Shown piece by piece: positions 33,761-42,340 of a stretch of 64,000 bases of DNA (position 1 is the first letter of the stretch; the number at the start of each line of letters is the position of its first letter). This stretch comes from Vicinamibacterales bacterium (GTDB lineage Bacteria > Acidobacteriota > Vicinamibacteria > Vicinamibacterales > UBA2999). The position numbers were made by a program, and so were the translations under genes. The stretch spans positions 186,001 to 250,000 of the forward strand of contig JAWKHS010000005.1 in NCBI GenBank assembly GCA_041394705.1, read 5' to 3'. The notes below the pieces were generated by a model. That model saw only the letters and a list, made by a program, of their open reading frames with translations, made no database searches and was not told the origin of the DNA.

Positions 33761-34639
33761 ATGCCTCTCCTCCCCGACACGCGCGTGCTGCTCACCGGTG
33801 CGGGCGGGCAGCTCGCTGGCGCCATCGCCGACCGCCTGGGCGGCGCGTGCGCGCTCACGGCCCTGCCTCGCGCGGCCCTCGACGTCACGTCCCTGCAGTC
33901 CGTGCGGGCGGCCATCGACGAGGTGCGGCCCGAGGTCGTCATCAATTGCGCGTCCTACAACGACGTGGACGGGGCCGAACGGGATGCCCGGACGGCTCTC
34001 GAGGTCAACGGCCTCGCCCTGGCGATGCTGGCCGACGCCGCCCAGCGGACCGGCGCCCGGCTGCTGCACTTCAGCACGGATTTCGTGTTCGATCCCGACA
34101 CCGATCCAGGGCCGCTCGACGAGGCGGCGCCCGTGCGCCCGCGCAGCGTGTACGCCCAGTCGAAGCTGCTCGGCGAGATCCTGGCGCGTCGAACGCCCCG
34201 GCACCACGTCGTGCGCGTCGAGAGCCTGTTCGGCGGCGCCCGGCCCACGAGCAGCCTGGATCGCATCGCCGCGGCCCTGCTCGCCGGCGGGCAGGTGCGC
34301 GCCTTCGCCGATCGCACCGTCAGCCCGTCCTACGTGGTGGACCTGGCGGAGGCCACGGCCGCGCTCCTCGCCCGCGACGTGCCGCCGGGCCTGTATCACT
34401 GCGTCAACAGCGGCTCGGCGACCTGGCTCGAGGTGATCCGGACGCTCGCCGCCGGCCTCGGCGCGGACCCCGACGCGCAGGTCGAGCCCGTGCCCTTCGA
34501 CGCCTCGGCGTTCCCCGCCCGCCGGCCGAAGTACGCGGCGCTCTCGAACGCCGCCCTCGCCGCCCACGGCGTCACCATGCCGACGTGGCAGGACGCGATC
34601 CGTCGCTACGCCCGGAGCCTGACGGCGAAACGGGCGTAA
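33761..34639 (+). CDS. RmlD-like dTDP-4-dehydrorhamnose reductase family protein
   Basis: 292 residues of the RmlD subgroup of short-chain dehydrogenases. It shows the NADPH loop RVLLTGAGGQLAGAIADRL, INCASYNDVDGAERD, LHFSTDFVFD with the catalytic Thr, and YAQSK. It would reduce a 4-keto-6-deoxy sugar nucleotide such as dTDP-4-dehydrorhamnose. No rmlA, B or C genes are in the window, so the exact substrate is open. It stands alone on the plus strand between two minus-strand operons; TAGACT at 33716-33721 is a possible -10 box, 39 bases before the ATG. Confidence 0.85.
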   Translation: MPLLPDTRVLLTGAGGQLAGAIADRLGGACALTALPRAALDVTSLQSVRAAIDEVRPEVVINCASYNDVDGAERDARTALEVNGLALAMLADAAQRTGARLLHFSTDFVFDPDTDPGPLDEAAPVRPRSVYAQSKLLGEILARRTPRHHVVRVESLFGGARPTSSLDRIAAALLAGGQVRAFADRTVSPSYVVDLAEATAALLARDVPPGLYHCVNSGSATWLEVIRTLAAGLGADPDAQVEPVPFDASAFPARRPKYAALSNAALAAHGVTMPTWQDAIRRYARSLTAKRA

Positions 34640-34673
34640 CGACGAGCGGCCTGGGGCTAGCGGCTACGCCTGT

Positions 34674-35822
34674 TCATGCCCCGAACCCCGTCACCACGTC
34701 GATGACGCGCGCCTGGTCGGCGTCGCTGAGGCCGTAGTAGAACGGCAGGCGGACGAGGCGGTCCGAGATGTCCTCGGTCACCGGGCACTGGCCGTCGCGA
34801 CCGCCGAAGCGCCGGCCCATGTCGGACAGGTGCAGCGGCTGATAGTGGAACGTGGCCAGAATCGACTCGGCGCGCAGCGCGGCCAGGAAGCGGGTGCGCG
34901 CCTCGAGTGAGGGCAGGAGCAGGTAGTACATGTGCGCGGGATGGTCGCAGTGGGCGGGCACGTGCGGCCGGCGCACACCCTCGGCGGCGGCCCAGTCGGC
35001 GAGCGCGTCGTCGTAGCGGGTCCAGATCGCCTGGCGGCGGGCCTGGATGGCCTCGCGCTGCTCGATCTGCGCCCACAGGTAGGCCGCGAGGAGGTCCGAG
35101 GGCAGGTAGCTCGAGCCGACGTCCACCCAGGTGTACTTGTCCACCTGCCCGCGGAAGAAGCGGCTCCGGTTGGTGCCCTTCTCCCGCAGGATCTCGGCGC
35201 GGCCGACGAGCGTCGCGTCGTTGACGACCAGCGCCCCACCCTCGCCGCACGTCAGGTTCTTGGTCTCGTGGAAGCTGAGGGCGGCGGTCTGGCCGTAGCT
35301 GCCCAGCCGGCGCCCCCTGTAGTGCCCGAAGAGGCCGTGGGCGTTGTCCTCGATCAGGTGGAGTCCGTGCGCCGTCGCGATCGTCGCGAGGGCGTCCATC
35401 TCGCAGCCCACGCCGGCGTAGTGCACGACCATCACCGCCCGCGTCCTGGGCGTGACGGCCGCGGCTACCTGGCGCTCGTCGAGGTTCAGGGTGTCCGGCC
35501 GCACGTCCACGAACACCGGCCGGGCGCCGCGCAGGACGAACGCGTTCACCGACGACACGAAGGTGAAGGCCGGGCAGATCACCTCGTCGCCAGGTCCGAG
35601 GCCGGCCAGGAGCGCCGCCATCTCCAGCGCGTGCGTGCACGACGTGGTCAGCAGCACCCGGGCGCCGCCGGTGAGGGCCTGCAGGGCGTCGTGACACCGC
35701 GCGCTGAACGCGCCGTCGCCCGAGAGGTGTCCGGACCGGATCGCCTCCCGCATGTAGTCCATTTCGCGGCCGGTGACGGCGGGTTGATTGAAGGGGATGG
35801 GGGCTGGCGCGGGCACGGTCAT
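34674..35822 (-). CDS. wecE: WecE/RffA-type dTDP-4-amino-4,6-dideoxygalactose transaminase
   Basis: 382 residues of DegT-fold aminotransferase closest to WecE/RffA, which aminates dTDP-4-keto-6-deoxyglucose in common-antigen-like pathways. It shows IPFNQPAVTGREMDYMREAI, LLTTSCTHALEMAALLAGL, GDEVICPAFTFVSSVNAFVL, LIEDNAHGLFG and the PLP Lys in LSFHETKNLTCGEGGAL. Its ATG (35822-35820) overlaps the smpB stop as ATGA, so it is translated from the pdxA-smpB message. It could also aminate the product of the PglF/WbpM-type dehydratase at 38253 (inference). Confidence 0.88.
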   Translation of the reverse strand: MTVPAPAPIPFNQPAVTGREMDYMREAIRSGHLSGDGAFSARCHDALQALTGGARVLLTTSCTHALEMAALLAGLGPGDEVICPAFTFVSSVNAFVLRGARPVFVDVRPDTLNLDERQVAAAVTPRTRAVMVVHYAGVGCEMDALATIATAHGLHLIEDNAHGLFGHYRGRRLGSYGQTAALSFHETKNLTCGEGGALVVNDATLVGRAEILREKGTNRSRFFRGQVDKYTWVDVGSSYLPSDLLAAYLWAQIEQREAIQARRQAIWTRYDDALADWAAAEGVRRPHVPAHCDHPAHMYYLLLPSLEARTRFLAALRAESILATFHYQPLHLSDMGRRFGGRDGQCPVTEDISDRLVRLPFYYGLSDADQARVIDVVTGFGA

Positions 35823-36319
35823 GCGCGTCGGCGCTCCTTCACGGCCGCGCGCGTCTCGCGGTCCACCTCGCGCCGCCGGATCGTCTCGCGCTTGTCGTGG
35901 GTCTGCTTGCCCTTGACGAGGCTGATGGCCACCTTCACGCGGCCCCGCTTGAAGTACATCCGCAGCGGCACCAGGGTGAGGCCGCGCTCGGTGGTCTTGC
36001 CCACGAGCTTGCGGATCTCGATCGCGTGGAGCAGGAGCTTGCGGCGGCGCTTCGGATCGTGGTCCACGTACCCGCGGTGGCTGTAGGGGTTGATGTGGAC
36101 GTTGTAGAGCCACACCTCGCCGCGCTCCACGCGCGCGAAGCTGTCCCGGAGGTTGGCCCGGCCTTCCCGGATGCCCTTCACCTCCGTCCCGAGCAGCTGC
36201 ACGCCGGCCTCGAAGGTCTCGAGCACGTGGTAGTCGTACAGGGCCTTGCGGTTCTCGGCGATGAGCACCTCGTCGCCCTCGCCGGCCCCCTTCGCCGGCG
36301 CCGCGGCGCGCGCGTTCAC
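35819..36319 (-). CDS. smpB: SsrA-binding protein SmpB
   Basis: 166 residues including an Ala/Gly-rich N-terminal extension; typical SmpB is ~150-160. It binds tmRNA and brings it to stalled ribosomes. Conserved segments are IAENRKALYDYHVLETFEAG, LLGTEVKGIREGRANLRDSF, YNVHINPYSHRGYVDHDPKR, RKLLLHAIEIRKLVGKTTER and the basic tail KGKQTHDKRETIRRREVDRE. The GTG at 36319 overlaps the pdxA TGA (GTGA), and the smpB stop overlaps the wecE ATG. I see no tmRNA gene in the window. Confidence 0.95.
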   Translation of the reverse strand: MNARAAAPAKGAGEGDEVLIAENRKALYDYHVLETFEAGVQLLGTEVKGIREGRANLRDSFARVERGEVWLYNVHINPYSHRGYVDHDPKRRRKLLLHAIEIRKLVGKTTERGLTLVPLRMYFKRGRVKVAISLVKGKQTHDKRETIRRREVDRETRAAVKERRRA

Positions 36320-37200
36320 GTGGCCGCCTCCATCCGCGTGGCCAGTTCGGCGGCCAGCAGGACCGCCTGGATCATGCTGCCGGGATCGGCGACGCCCTGC
36401 CCCGCGATGTCGAAGGCCGTGCCGTGATCGGGCGACGTCCGCACGATGGGCAACCCGAGCGTGACGTTCACCGAGGCGCCGAACGAGAGCAGCTTCACGG
36501 GCATGAGGCCCTGGTCGTGGTAGCAGGCGAGCACGCAGTCGAACTCCTTGCGCGCGGCCCGCAGGAACACGGTGTCGGCCGGCAGCGGCCCGGTCACGTC
36601 CAGGCCTTCGCGCTGCGCGTCCCGCACGGCCGGCGCGATCACCTCCATCTCCTCCGTGCCCATCAGGCCGCCCTCGCCGGCGTGGGGGTTGAGGCCGGCG
36701 ACCGCGATGCGGGGGACGCGTGTCACCCCGAAATACGGCAGCTCTCCCGCCGTCAGGCGCAGCGTGCTCAGGATGAGGTCGCGCGTGATGAGGCGCGGCA
36801 CGTCGCGCAGCGCCACGTGCACGGTGGCGAGCACGACGCGCAGCTTCGGCGAGTGGAACATCATGGCGACGTCCGAGACGCCGCACAGGTGGGCGAGGAG
36901 GTCCGTGTGGCCCTTCCAGCCGAGCCCGGCGGCGGCGAACGCCGCCTTGTTCACGGGCGCGGTCGCGATGCCGTGCACCACGTGGTGCCGCGCGTCCTCG
37001 ACGGCCCGGACGATCGCGTCGAACGCCGCGCGCCCGGCCTGCGGACTGATCTCGCCCACCTTCACCGGCGTCTCGGTCCGGGCCGGATAGATCACGGGAT
37101 CGCAGACGGCCAGGACGCGTGGATCGGCGGCCGCCCTGGCGGCGATCTCGGGGCCGATGCCCGCCGGGTCGCCCTCGGTAATCGCCACGCGCGGCTTCAT
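36316..37200 (-). CDS. pdxA: 4-hydroxythreonine-4-phosphate dehydrogenase PdxA
   Basis: 294 residues, somewhat shorter than the usual ~330. It oxidises 4-phosphohydroxy-threonine in the DXP-dependent pyridoxal-phosphate pathway. It shows RVAITEGDPAGIGPEIAARA, TAPVNKAAFAAAG, the metal His in GWKGHTDLLAHL, VHVALRDVP, LNPHAGEGGLMG with its conserved His, and CYHDQGLMPVK. PLP is the cofactor of both sugar aminotransferases in this locus, and pdxA is translationally coupled through smpB to wecE. The ATG at 37200 is preferred to a GTG two codons upstream. It is 42 bases downstream of holB. Confidence 0.93.
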   Translation of the reverse strand: MKPRVAITEGDPAGIGPEIAARAAADPRVLAVCDPVIYPARTETPVKVGEISPQAGRAAFDAIVRAVEDARHHVVHGIATAPVNKAAFAAAGLGWKGHTDLLAHLCGVSDVAMMFHSPKLRVVLATVHVALRDVPRLITRDLILSTLRLTAGELPYFGVTRVPRIAVAGLNPHAGEGGLMGTEEMEVIAPAVRDAQREGLDVTGPLPADTVFLRAARKEFDCVLACYHDQGLMPVKLLSFGASVNVTLGLPIVRTSPDHGTAFDIAGQGVADPGSMIQAVLLAAELATRMEAAT

Positions 37201-37242
37201 CGGCACAGGATACCAGCCTCACGGCCGCGGCCCGCGGCCCGA

Positions 37243-38235
37243 TCAGAGCTCGGCGGCCACCCACTCCACGACGAGTTTCGTCCCCGCGTTCCGCTCGAGC
37301 GCGGCAACGCCGCGGTCGAGCGTCGCGAAGGCGGTACGCGCCCGCGGAGCCGGCAGGAGGCGGGCGAGACGCTCGAGCACGTCGGCGATGTCCCCGTTGG
37401 CCAGGAGCCGCCGGTCGGAGCCGGCGTGCAGCACCGACACGTCCCTGACGATGGACGCCGCCACCCGCAGCACCGCTTCGACTTCCTGGCGGCTCTTCTC
37501 CCGCGACTTCTCGCCGACCACCGCCTTCGCGATGGCGAGCCGCCCGGCCATGTCCGGCGCGCCGGCGGCCCGCAGCAGATCGGTGGCGGCCTCGCGGGTC
37601 CCGGCCAGCGAATCGGACCCGAGCGCCAGCGCCGCGCCCACACTGCCGTCGGCCAGCATGGCGAGCCGGTGGGCCTCGGCGGCGGGCACCTCGTGATCGC
37701 GCACCAGGATCCGCTCGACGTCCTCGGCCGGCAGGCGGCCGAAGGTAAGGCGCATGGTGCGGGACCGCACGGTGCGCAGCAGGGAATCGGGCGCGGCCGA
37801 CGTCAGGACGAACATCGTGGCCGGCGGAGGCTCCTCGAGCGACTTCAGGAGGGCGTTCTGGGCCTGTTCCATCAGGGCGTCGGCCTCGCGCACGAGCACC
37901 ACGCGCCGCAGGCCCTCGAACGGCCGGAACGCGCAACGCTCCAGCGCGTCGCGGACCACGTCCACCTTGATCTTGCCCGTCTCGTCGGGGACCAGCGCGA
38001 GCACGTCCACGTGCACGTCCCGGGCGATGCGGCCGCAGGAGCGGCACTCGCCGCAGGCATCGCCCCCGGCGGGCGCCTGGCAGTTGACGGCCTCGGCCAG
38101 CGCGCGCGCGACCCGCCACTTGCCGACGCCCGCGGGCCCGGCGAAGAGCAGCGTCGCCGGCACGCTCCCGCGCTCGACGGCGCGCATGAGGAGCGCCGTC
38201 AGGTGACGGTGACCGAGAATCGAGCGGAATGGCAT
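37243..38235 (-). CDS. holB: DNA polymerase III delta-prime subunit (clamp loader)
   Basis: 330 residues of AAA+ clamp-loader protein. It has a Walker A (LLFAGPAGVGKWRVARALAE), a zinc-binding Cys cluster (CGECRSCG preceded by CQAP), a sensor-like ALMEQAQNALLKSLEEPPP, and FVLTSAAPDSLLRTVRSRTM including the SRT(M) arginine-finger type motif. The retained GVGK suggests it could bind ATP, unlike E. coli delta-prime; this could also be a tau/gamma-like domain, but the length fits HolB. Start is the ATG at 38235, 17 bases after the stop of the dehydratase at 38253. Confidence 0.85.
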   Translation of the reverse strand: MPFRSILGHRHLTALLMRAVERGSVPATLLFAGPAGVGKWRVARALAEAVNCQAPAGGDACGECRSCGRIARDVHVDVLALVPDETGKIKVDVVRDALERCAFRPFEGLRRVVLVREADALMEQAQNALLKSLEEPPPATMFVLTSAAPDSLLRTVRSRTMRLTFGRLPAEDVERILVRDHEVPAAEAHRLAMLADGSVGAALALGSDSLAGTREAATDLLRAAGAPDMAGRLAIAKAVVGEKSREKSRQEVEAVLRVAASIVRDVSVLHAGSDRRLLANGDIADVLERLARLLPAPRARTAFATLDRGVAALERNAGTKLVVEWVAAEL

Positions 38236-38252
38236 GCGGCGTGACCGTCCCG

Positions 38253-40145
38253 TCAGTGGATGCGGACCGGCGCCGGGTCCGGGCCGGCCGCGGCGCCGAG
38301 GCCCGATACGAACGTGGGCAGCCAGCGGCCCAGGATGCGGTGGATGGCGGCGCCATCGCCCGCGGCGGCCGCGCGCGTGAGGCCCGCGAGCAGGGCATCC
38401 AGCGCCGCGTCGTCGGCCATCGACGCCCGCTCGACCACCCGCAGCACTTCCCCGTCGCCGATCGGCGTGGTTTCGCTGTCGGCCTCCCACAGCACCTCTT
38501 CGAGCTTCTCGCCCGGCCGGAGCCCCGTGTAGGCGATGGGAATGGAGCCCGGCGTGAGACCGGACAGCCGGATGAGATCGCCGGCGAGATCCACGATGCG
38601 GACGGGCTCGCCCATGTTCAGGACGAAGAGCTCGCCGCCTGCCGCGAGGCCGCCGGCCTTCACCACCAGATAGACGGCCTCCGGGATCGTCATGAAGAAG
38701 CGGCGCATCTCGGGGTGCGTCAGCGTCAGGGGGCCGCCGCGCGCGATCTGCGACTTGAAGAACGGCACCACGGAGCCGCGGCTCCCCAGCACGTTGCCGA
38801 ACCGCACGGCCACGTACGCCTTGCGATGCCGCACCGCGGCCCGGCGGACGATCGCCTCGGCGACGCGCTTCGACGCGCCCATGATGCTCGTGGGCGCCAC
38901 GGCCTTGTCGGTCGAGATGAGCACGAAGCGGTCGACGCCGTGCCGGATCGCGGCGTCCACGACCACCTGCGTCCCGAGGACGTTGTTGGTGACGGCCTCT
39001 TCGGGGTCGGACTCCATCAGGGGCACGTGCTTGTGGGCGGCCGCGTGGAAGACCACGTCGGGCGCGAAGCGCGAGAAGACGGCGTCCATCCGCCCGGCGT
39101 CCCGCACGTCGGCGATGACGGCGTGCAGTTCGGCGGCCGGGTAGAGATCCCGCAGGCGGTTGGCCGCGTCGAAGATGCTGTTCTCGCCGTGGCCGACCAG
39201 GACGAGGCGCGAGGCGCCGGCGCGCGTGACCTGTCGGCAGAGCTCGCTGCCGATGGAGCCGCCGGCGCCGGTCACGAGCACGGTCTTGCCCCCCAGGTAG
39301 AGGCCGGCCACCGATTGCGCCCGGATCGGCCGCCGCCTGAGCAGGTCCGCGATGTCCACCTCCCGCAGCCGGTTCACGGCGACGCCGCCGTCGAGCAGTT
39401 CGAACACGCCGGGCACCGATCGGACCTGCACGTCGGCGCGGCGTCCGGCGTCGATCACGTCGCGGATGACCGCGCCGTCGGCCGTCGGCATCGCGATGAC
39501 CACCTGGTCCACGCCCTCGCGGTGGACGATCGACTCCAGGTCGGCGAGCGCGCCGAGCACGGGGATGCCGTGGATCCGCTTGCCGCGCTTCTGGCGCTGG
39601 TCGTCCAGGTAGCCGATGGGCCGCATGCCGAGCTGCGGGTTCTTCTGCATCTCGCGGACGACCAGCTCGCCGGCGTCGCCGGCCCCGGCGACGAGCACCT
39701 TGCGCGTCTCGCCCGCGGGCGGGCCGGACGCGGGCGCCCCGCGGGACAGCGACTCGCCCACCACGCGAATGGAGAGCCGGATGCCGGCCACGCAGGCCAT
39801 CGTCAGCAGCCAGTCGATGGCCAGCACCGACCGCGGGAAGAACGGCACGAACCGTCCGATGACGCCCTGCGCGACGACGACCGCCAGAAGCGTGCTCGCG
39901 GCCGACACGGCCAGGAAGACCACCGACAGGTCGCGCGTGCCGGCATAACGCCAGAAGCGGCGGTACAGCCCGAACACGTAGAAGACGGCCGGCTTGACCA
40001 GGAAGGCGGCCGCGAGGAAGTAGCGGAACGCCGCCACGTACTCGGGCTGTCCCGTGAAGAACCAGTCGAGGCGCAGGACGAACGCCCCGAGCACGCAGAG
40101 CGCGATGGCCACCAGATCGGCCACGAACACGTACCGGTTACGCAC
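38253..40145 (-). CDS. Membrane nucleotide-sugar 4,6-dehydratase (PglF/WbpM/CapD type)
   Basis: 630 residues. About four membrane helices in residues 1-140 (FVADLVAIALCVLGAFVLRL, YFLAAAFLVKPAVFYVFGL) precede a CoA-binding-like Rossmann domain (KVLVAGAGDAGELVVREMQ) and a C-terminal extended SDR domain from ~295 with TVLVTGAGGSIGSELCRQV, FHAAAHKHVPLMES, STDKAVAPTSIMGASK (Met replacing the usual catalytic Tyr, as in WbpM) and RFGNVLGSRGSVVPFFKSQI. It makes UDP-4-keto-6-deoxy-GlcNAc for bacillosamine or quinovosamine/FucNAc sugars. The GTG start overlaps the upstream transferase stop by 8 bases. Confidence 0.9.
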   Translation of the reverse strand: MRNRYVFVADLVAIALCVLGAFVLRLDWFFTGQPEYVAAFRYFLAAAFLVKPAVFYVFGLYRRFWRYAGTRDLSVVFLAVSAASTLLAVVVAQGVIGRFVPFFPRSVLAIDWLLTMACVAGIRLSIRVVGESLSRGAPASGPPAGETRKVLVAGAGDAGELVVREMQKNPQLGMRPIGYLDDQRQKRGKRIHGIPVLGALADLESIVHREGVDQVVIAMPTADGAVIRDVIDAGRRADVQVRSVPGVFELLDGGVAVNRLREVDIADLLRRRPIRAQSVAGLYLGGKTVLVTGAGGSIGSELCRQVTRAGASRLVLVGHGENSIFDAANRLRDLYPAAELHAVIADVRDAGRMDAVFSRFAPDVVFHAAAHKHVPLMESDPEEAVTNNVLGTQVVVDAAIRHGVDRFVLISTDKAVAPTSIMGASKRVAEAIVRRAAVRHRKAYVAVRFGNVLGSRGSVVPFFKSQIARGGPLTLTHPEMRRFFMTIPEAVYLVVKAGGLAAGGELFVLNMGEPVRIVDLAGDLIRLSGLTPGSIPIAYTGLRPGEKLEEVLWEADSETTPIGDGEVLRVVERASMADDAALDALLAGLTRAAAAGDGAAIHRILGRWLPTFVSGLGAAAGPDPAPVRIH

Positions 40146-41205
40146 GAAGCATCGCGTCCTTCCCGGGGGCAGGCCCCGCCCGGTGCGCGGCGCGCGCCTC
40201 GGCCCGGGCGGTGAGCCAGGTCAACAGCATGGTGCCGAGCGCCACCACCGTCAAGCCCGCCGCAGGCGAGGTGACGGCGCCCGCGAGCGTCAGGACGGCC
40301 ACCACGGCGCCCGGGACCGCCAGGGCGCCGTAGAGCAGGGCCACGCCGGCGTGCGTCCACGTCGCCGCCGTCATGCGCTGGTAGAGGTGCGAGCGGTGCG
40401 CCGTCATCAGCGACTCGCCCCGGACGGCCCGCCGGACCAGCGTGATCGCCGTGTCCACGACGAACGGCCACACCGGCAGGAGCGCCACCCACACCGTCGC
40501 GCGGGGCTCGATCAGGAGCGGCAGCACCGCAAGGAGGTACCCGAGGAAGGCGCTCCCGACGTCGCCCATGAAGATCCCGGCCGGCGACCAGTTGTGGAGC
40601 AGGAACGCGCCGGTGGCCCCCGCCACCGCGACGGCGAGCACGGCCACGTCGGCCCGGCCCAGCCACCAGCCGGCGGCCGCCCACGCCGCGGAGGCGACGA
40701 GCGCCTGAAGGCCGGCGATGCCGTCGGTGCCGTCCATGAAGTTGAACGCGTTGATGAACCCGCCCACCCACAGGACCGAGACGGCGAGGGCCACGGCCGG
40801 CGCCGCGCCCGGACCGAGGGGCCAGGGCATCTCGAGGGGGCCCAGCAGGACGATGGTGACCCCGGCGGCTGCCATGTGGACGACCAGGCGGCCCACCGCC
40901 GACAGGCCGCGCAGGTCGTCCAGCAGGCTCACGAGCGCGACGGCGCTCCCGACCGACAGGACGACGAGCAGGGACGGCCGCTGGCTGCCCGTCCACCACA
41001 CCCACGCGCCGGTCACGCCGACGACCGCCGCCAGCAGGCCGAGACCTCCGAGGCGCGGCGTCGGCTCGGCGTGCGAGCTGCGTTCGTTCGGGTGATCCAG
41101 GAGCCCACGTTCGTGCGCCGCCTCGCGGATCGCGCGGACCAGGATCCAGGCCGTGGCGGCGGCCGCGACGCCGAGGCCGGCGAGGGTGGACCAGCGGTCG
41201 GCCAC
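40138..41205 (-). CDS. Polyprenyl-phosphate HexNAc-1-phosphate transferase (WecA/MraY family)
   Basis: 355 residues with about ten membrane helices. Family signatures are DHPNERSSHAEPTPRLGG, VSLLDDLRGL with the Mg2+-binding Asp pair, and FINAFNFMDGTDGIAG, plus GIFMGDVGSAFLGYLLA and the basic HRSHLYQRM motif. It would load the first sugar-1-phosphate onto undecaprenyl phosphate and so start the repeat unit of the glycan. It starts with GTG directly after the upstream epimerase TAG and overlaps the PglF-type dehydratase, arguing that the dehydratase product, or a sugar derived from it, is the first sugar (inference). Confidence 0.9.
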   Translation of the reverse strand: MADRWSTLAGLGVAAAATAWILVRAIREAAHERGLLDHPNERSSHAEPTPRLGGLGLLAAVVGVTGAWVWWTGSQRPSLLVVLSVGSAVALVSLLDDLRGLSAVGRLVVHMAAAGVTIVLLGPLEMPWPLGPGAAPAVALAVSVLWVGGFINAFNFMDGTDGIAGLQALVASAAWAAAGWWLGRADVAVLAVAVAGATGAFLLHNWSPAGIFMGDVGSAFLGYLLAVLPLLIEPRATVWVALLPVWPFVVDTAITLVRRAVRGESLMTAHRSHLYQRMTAATWTHAGVALLYGALAVPGAVVAVLTLAGAVTSPAAGLTVVALGTMLLTWLTARAEARAAHRAGPAPGKDAMLRA

Positions 41206-42216
41206 CTACCGCCCCTCCCCTGGCAACGCCCCGTCGGCACGGAGGGCCTCCACCGTGCGGCGCCAGCCGGTGTCGAGGTCCACGGCGGGCCGGAAGCCGA
41301 GATCGCGCGACGCGCGGGCGGAGTCCACGACCGACGACTCGAAGTACTTCGCGATCGACGACACGGCGCCCGGCGGCCGCAGGCCCACCACGCGGCAGAC
41401 GCCGGACGCCAGGCCCGCGACGGCGCGCACGGGCGCGGCGGGGAGCGCGAAGCGTGGCGCGGGCCGCCCGAGCGCCAGACACATGGCCTCGACGATCGCG
41501 CCCAGCGCGTGCGGGGTGCCGTCGGACACGTTGAACACCGCGGGGTCCACGGCGTCCCGGTCCACGGCCGCGGCGAAGGCGTCCGCCGCATCCGTCTCGT
41601 AAATCAGGCTCCGCCGGTTGTGTCCCGCGCCAATCGGCACGAATCGCCGTGCGGCCAGGGCGTGCAGCAGGCGCTGGTAGTTGCCCTTCACCCGCGGGCC
41701 GTAGACGGCGCTCAGGCGCAGCACCGTCGCCTGGAACACGCCGGGCTGGTGTGCCTCGAGGACGCGAGCCTCGGCGTCGAGCTTGGACGCCGCATACCAG
41801 GAGTCGGGAGCCGGCGGCGCCGACTCGTCCACGGCCACCGCGGTGGGGCCATAGACGGCGGTCGTCCCCGCGAACACGAAGCGCCGGACGCCGGATGCGC
41901 GCGCGGCCGCGACGAGGGCCGCGGTGCCGTCCACGTTCACGGCCTGGTAGCGAGGGCGAAGGGCGGGCGCGGGATTCACGATGTGCAGCAGGGCCGCCAG
42001 GTGCACCACGGCATCGGCGTCGTGGACGGCGCGGACGAGCGAGGCGGGGTCCGTGAGGTCGCCATCCACCCACTCGACAGCGGGATCCGCCTCGGCCCCG
42101 CGCCGGCGGACCAGCGCACGGACGATGCGCCCGCGGGCCCGCAGTGCCTCGATCACGGCCGGCCCGAGCGCGCCCGTCGCTCCGGTGACGAGCACGCGCT
42201 CAGGCCGCGCGGGCAC
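41206..42216 (-). CDS. NAD-dependent epimerase/dehydratase (nucleotide-sugar SDR)
   Basis: 336 residues from a GTG at 42216, where the conserved RVLVTGATGALGPAVIEALR begins; an upstream GTG at 42300 would overlap a good promoter. It shows VVHLAALLHIVNP, VFAGTTAVYGPTA with the catalytic Thr, WYAASKLDAE with Tyr-Lys, and RRSLIYETDAADAFAAAV. The order epimerase, WecA-family transferase, PglF-type dehydratase mirrors WbpV-WbpL-WbpM of Pseudomonas O-antigen loci, where WbpV reduces the 4-keto sugar to D-FucNAc or QuiNAc. I therefore favour a 4-ketoreductase role over true epimerisation. Confidence 0.8.
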   Translation of the reverse strand: MPARPERVLVTGATGALGPAVIEALRARGRIVRALVRRRGAEADPAVEWVDGDLTDPASLVRAVHDADAVVHLAALLHIVNPAPALRPRYQAVNVDGTAALVAAARASGVRRFVFAGTTAVYGPTAVAVDESAPPAPDSWYAASKLDAEARVLEAHQPGVFQATVLRLSAVYGPRVKGNYQRLLHALAARRFVPIGAGHNRRSLIYETDAADAFAAAVDRDAVDPAVFNVSDGTPHALGAIVEAMCLALGRPAPRFALPAAPVRAVAGLASGVCRVVGLRPPGAVSSIAKYFESSVVDSARASRDLGFRPAVDLDTGWRRTVEALRADGALPGEGR

Positions 42217-42264
42217 GCGGCCGCCTCCGCGGCACGTTCGTCGCCGGAGTGCGCACGGCGGCTT

Positions 42265-42294
42265 AGTATATCGTCGTGGCGGATTCCCTGTCGG
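42265..42294 (-). promoter_or_regulatory. Promoter of the epimerase-transferase-dehydratase operon
   Basis: On the minus strand CCGACA (42294-42289), an 18-base spacer and TATACT (42270-42265), 48 bases before the GTG at 42216. Confidence 0.5.
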
Positions 42295-42340
42295 CGGCAC
42301 GCATCCTCACGCCGCCGGCGCCCTCGGCGGAGTTCGTCGC

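Noticed and set aside
35819..37200. tmRNA (ssrA) next to smpB
   Set aside because: Both sides of smpB are occupied by overlapping genes, and no tmRNA-like termini are visible nearby.
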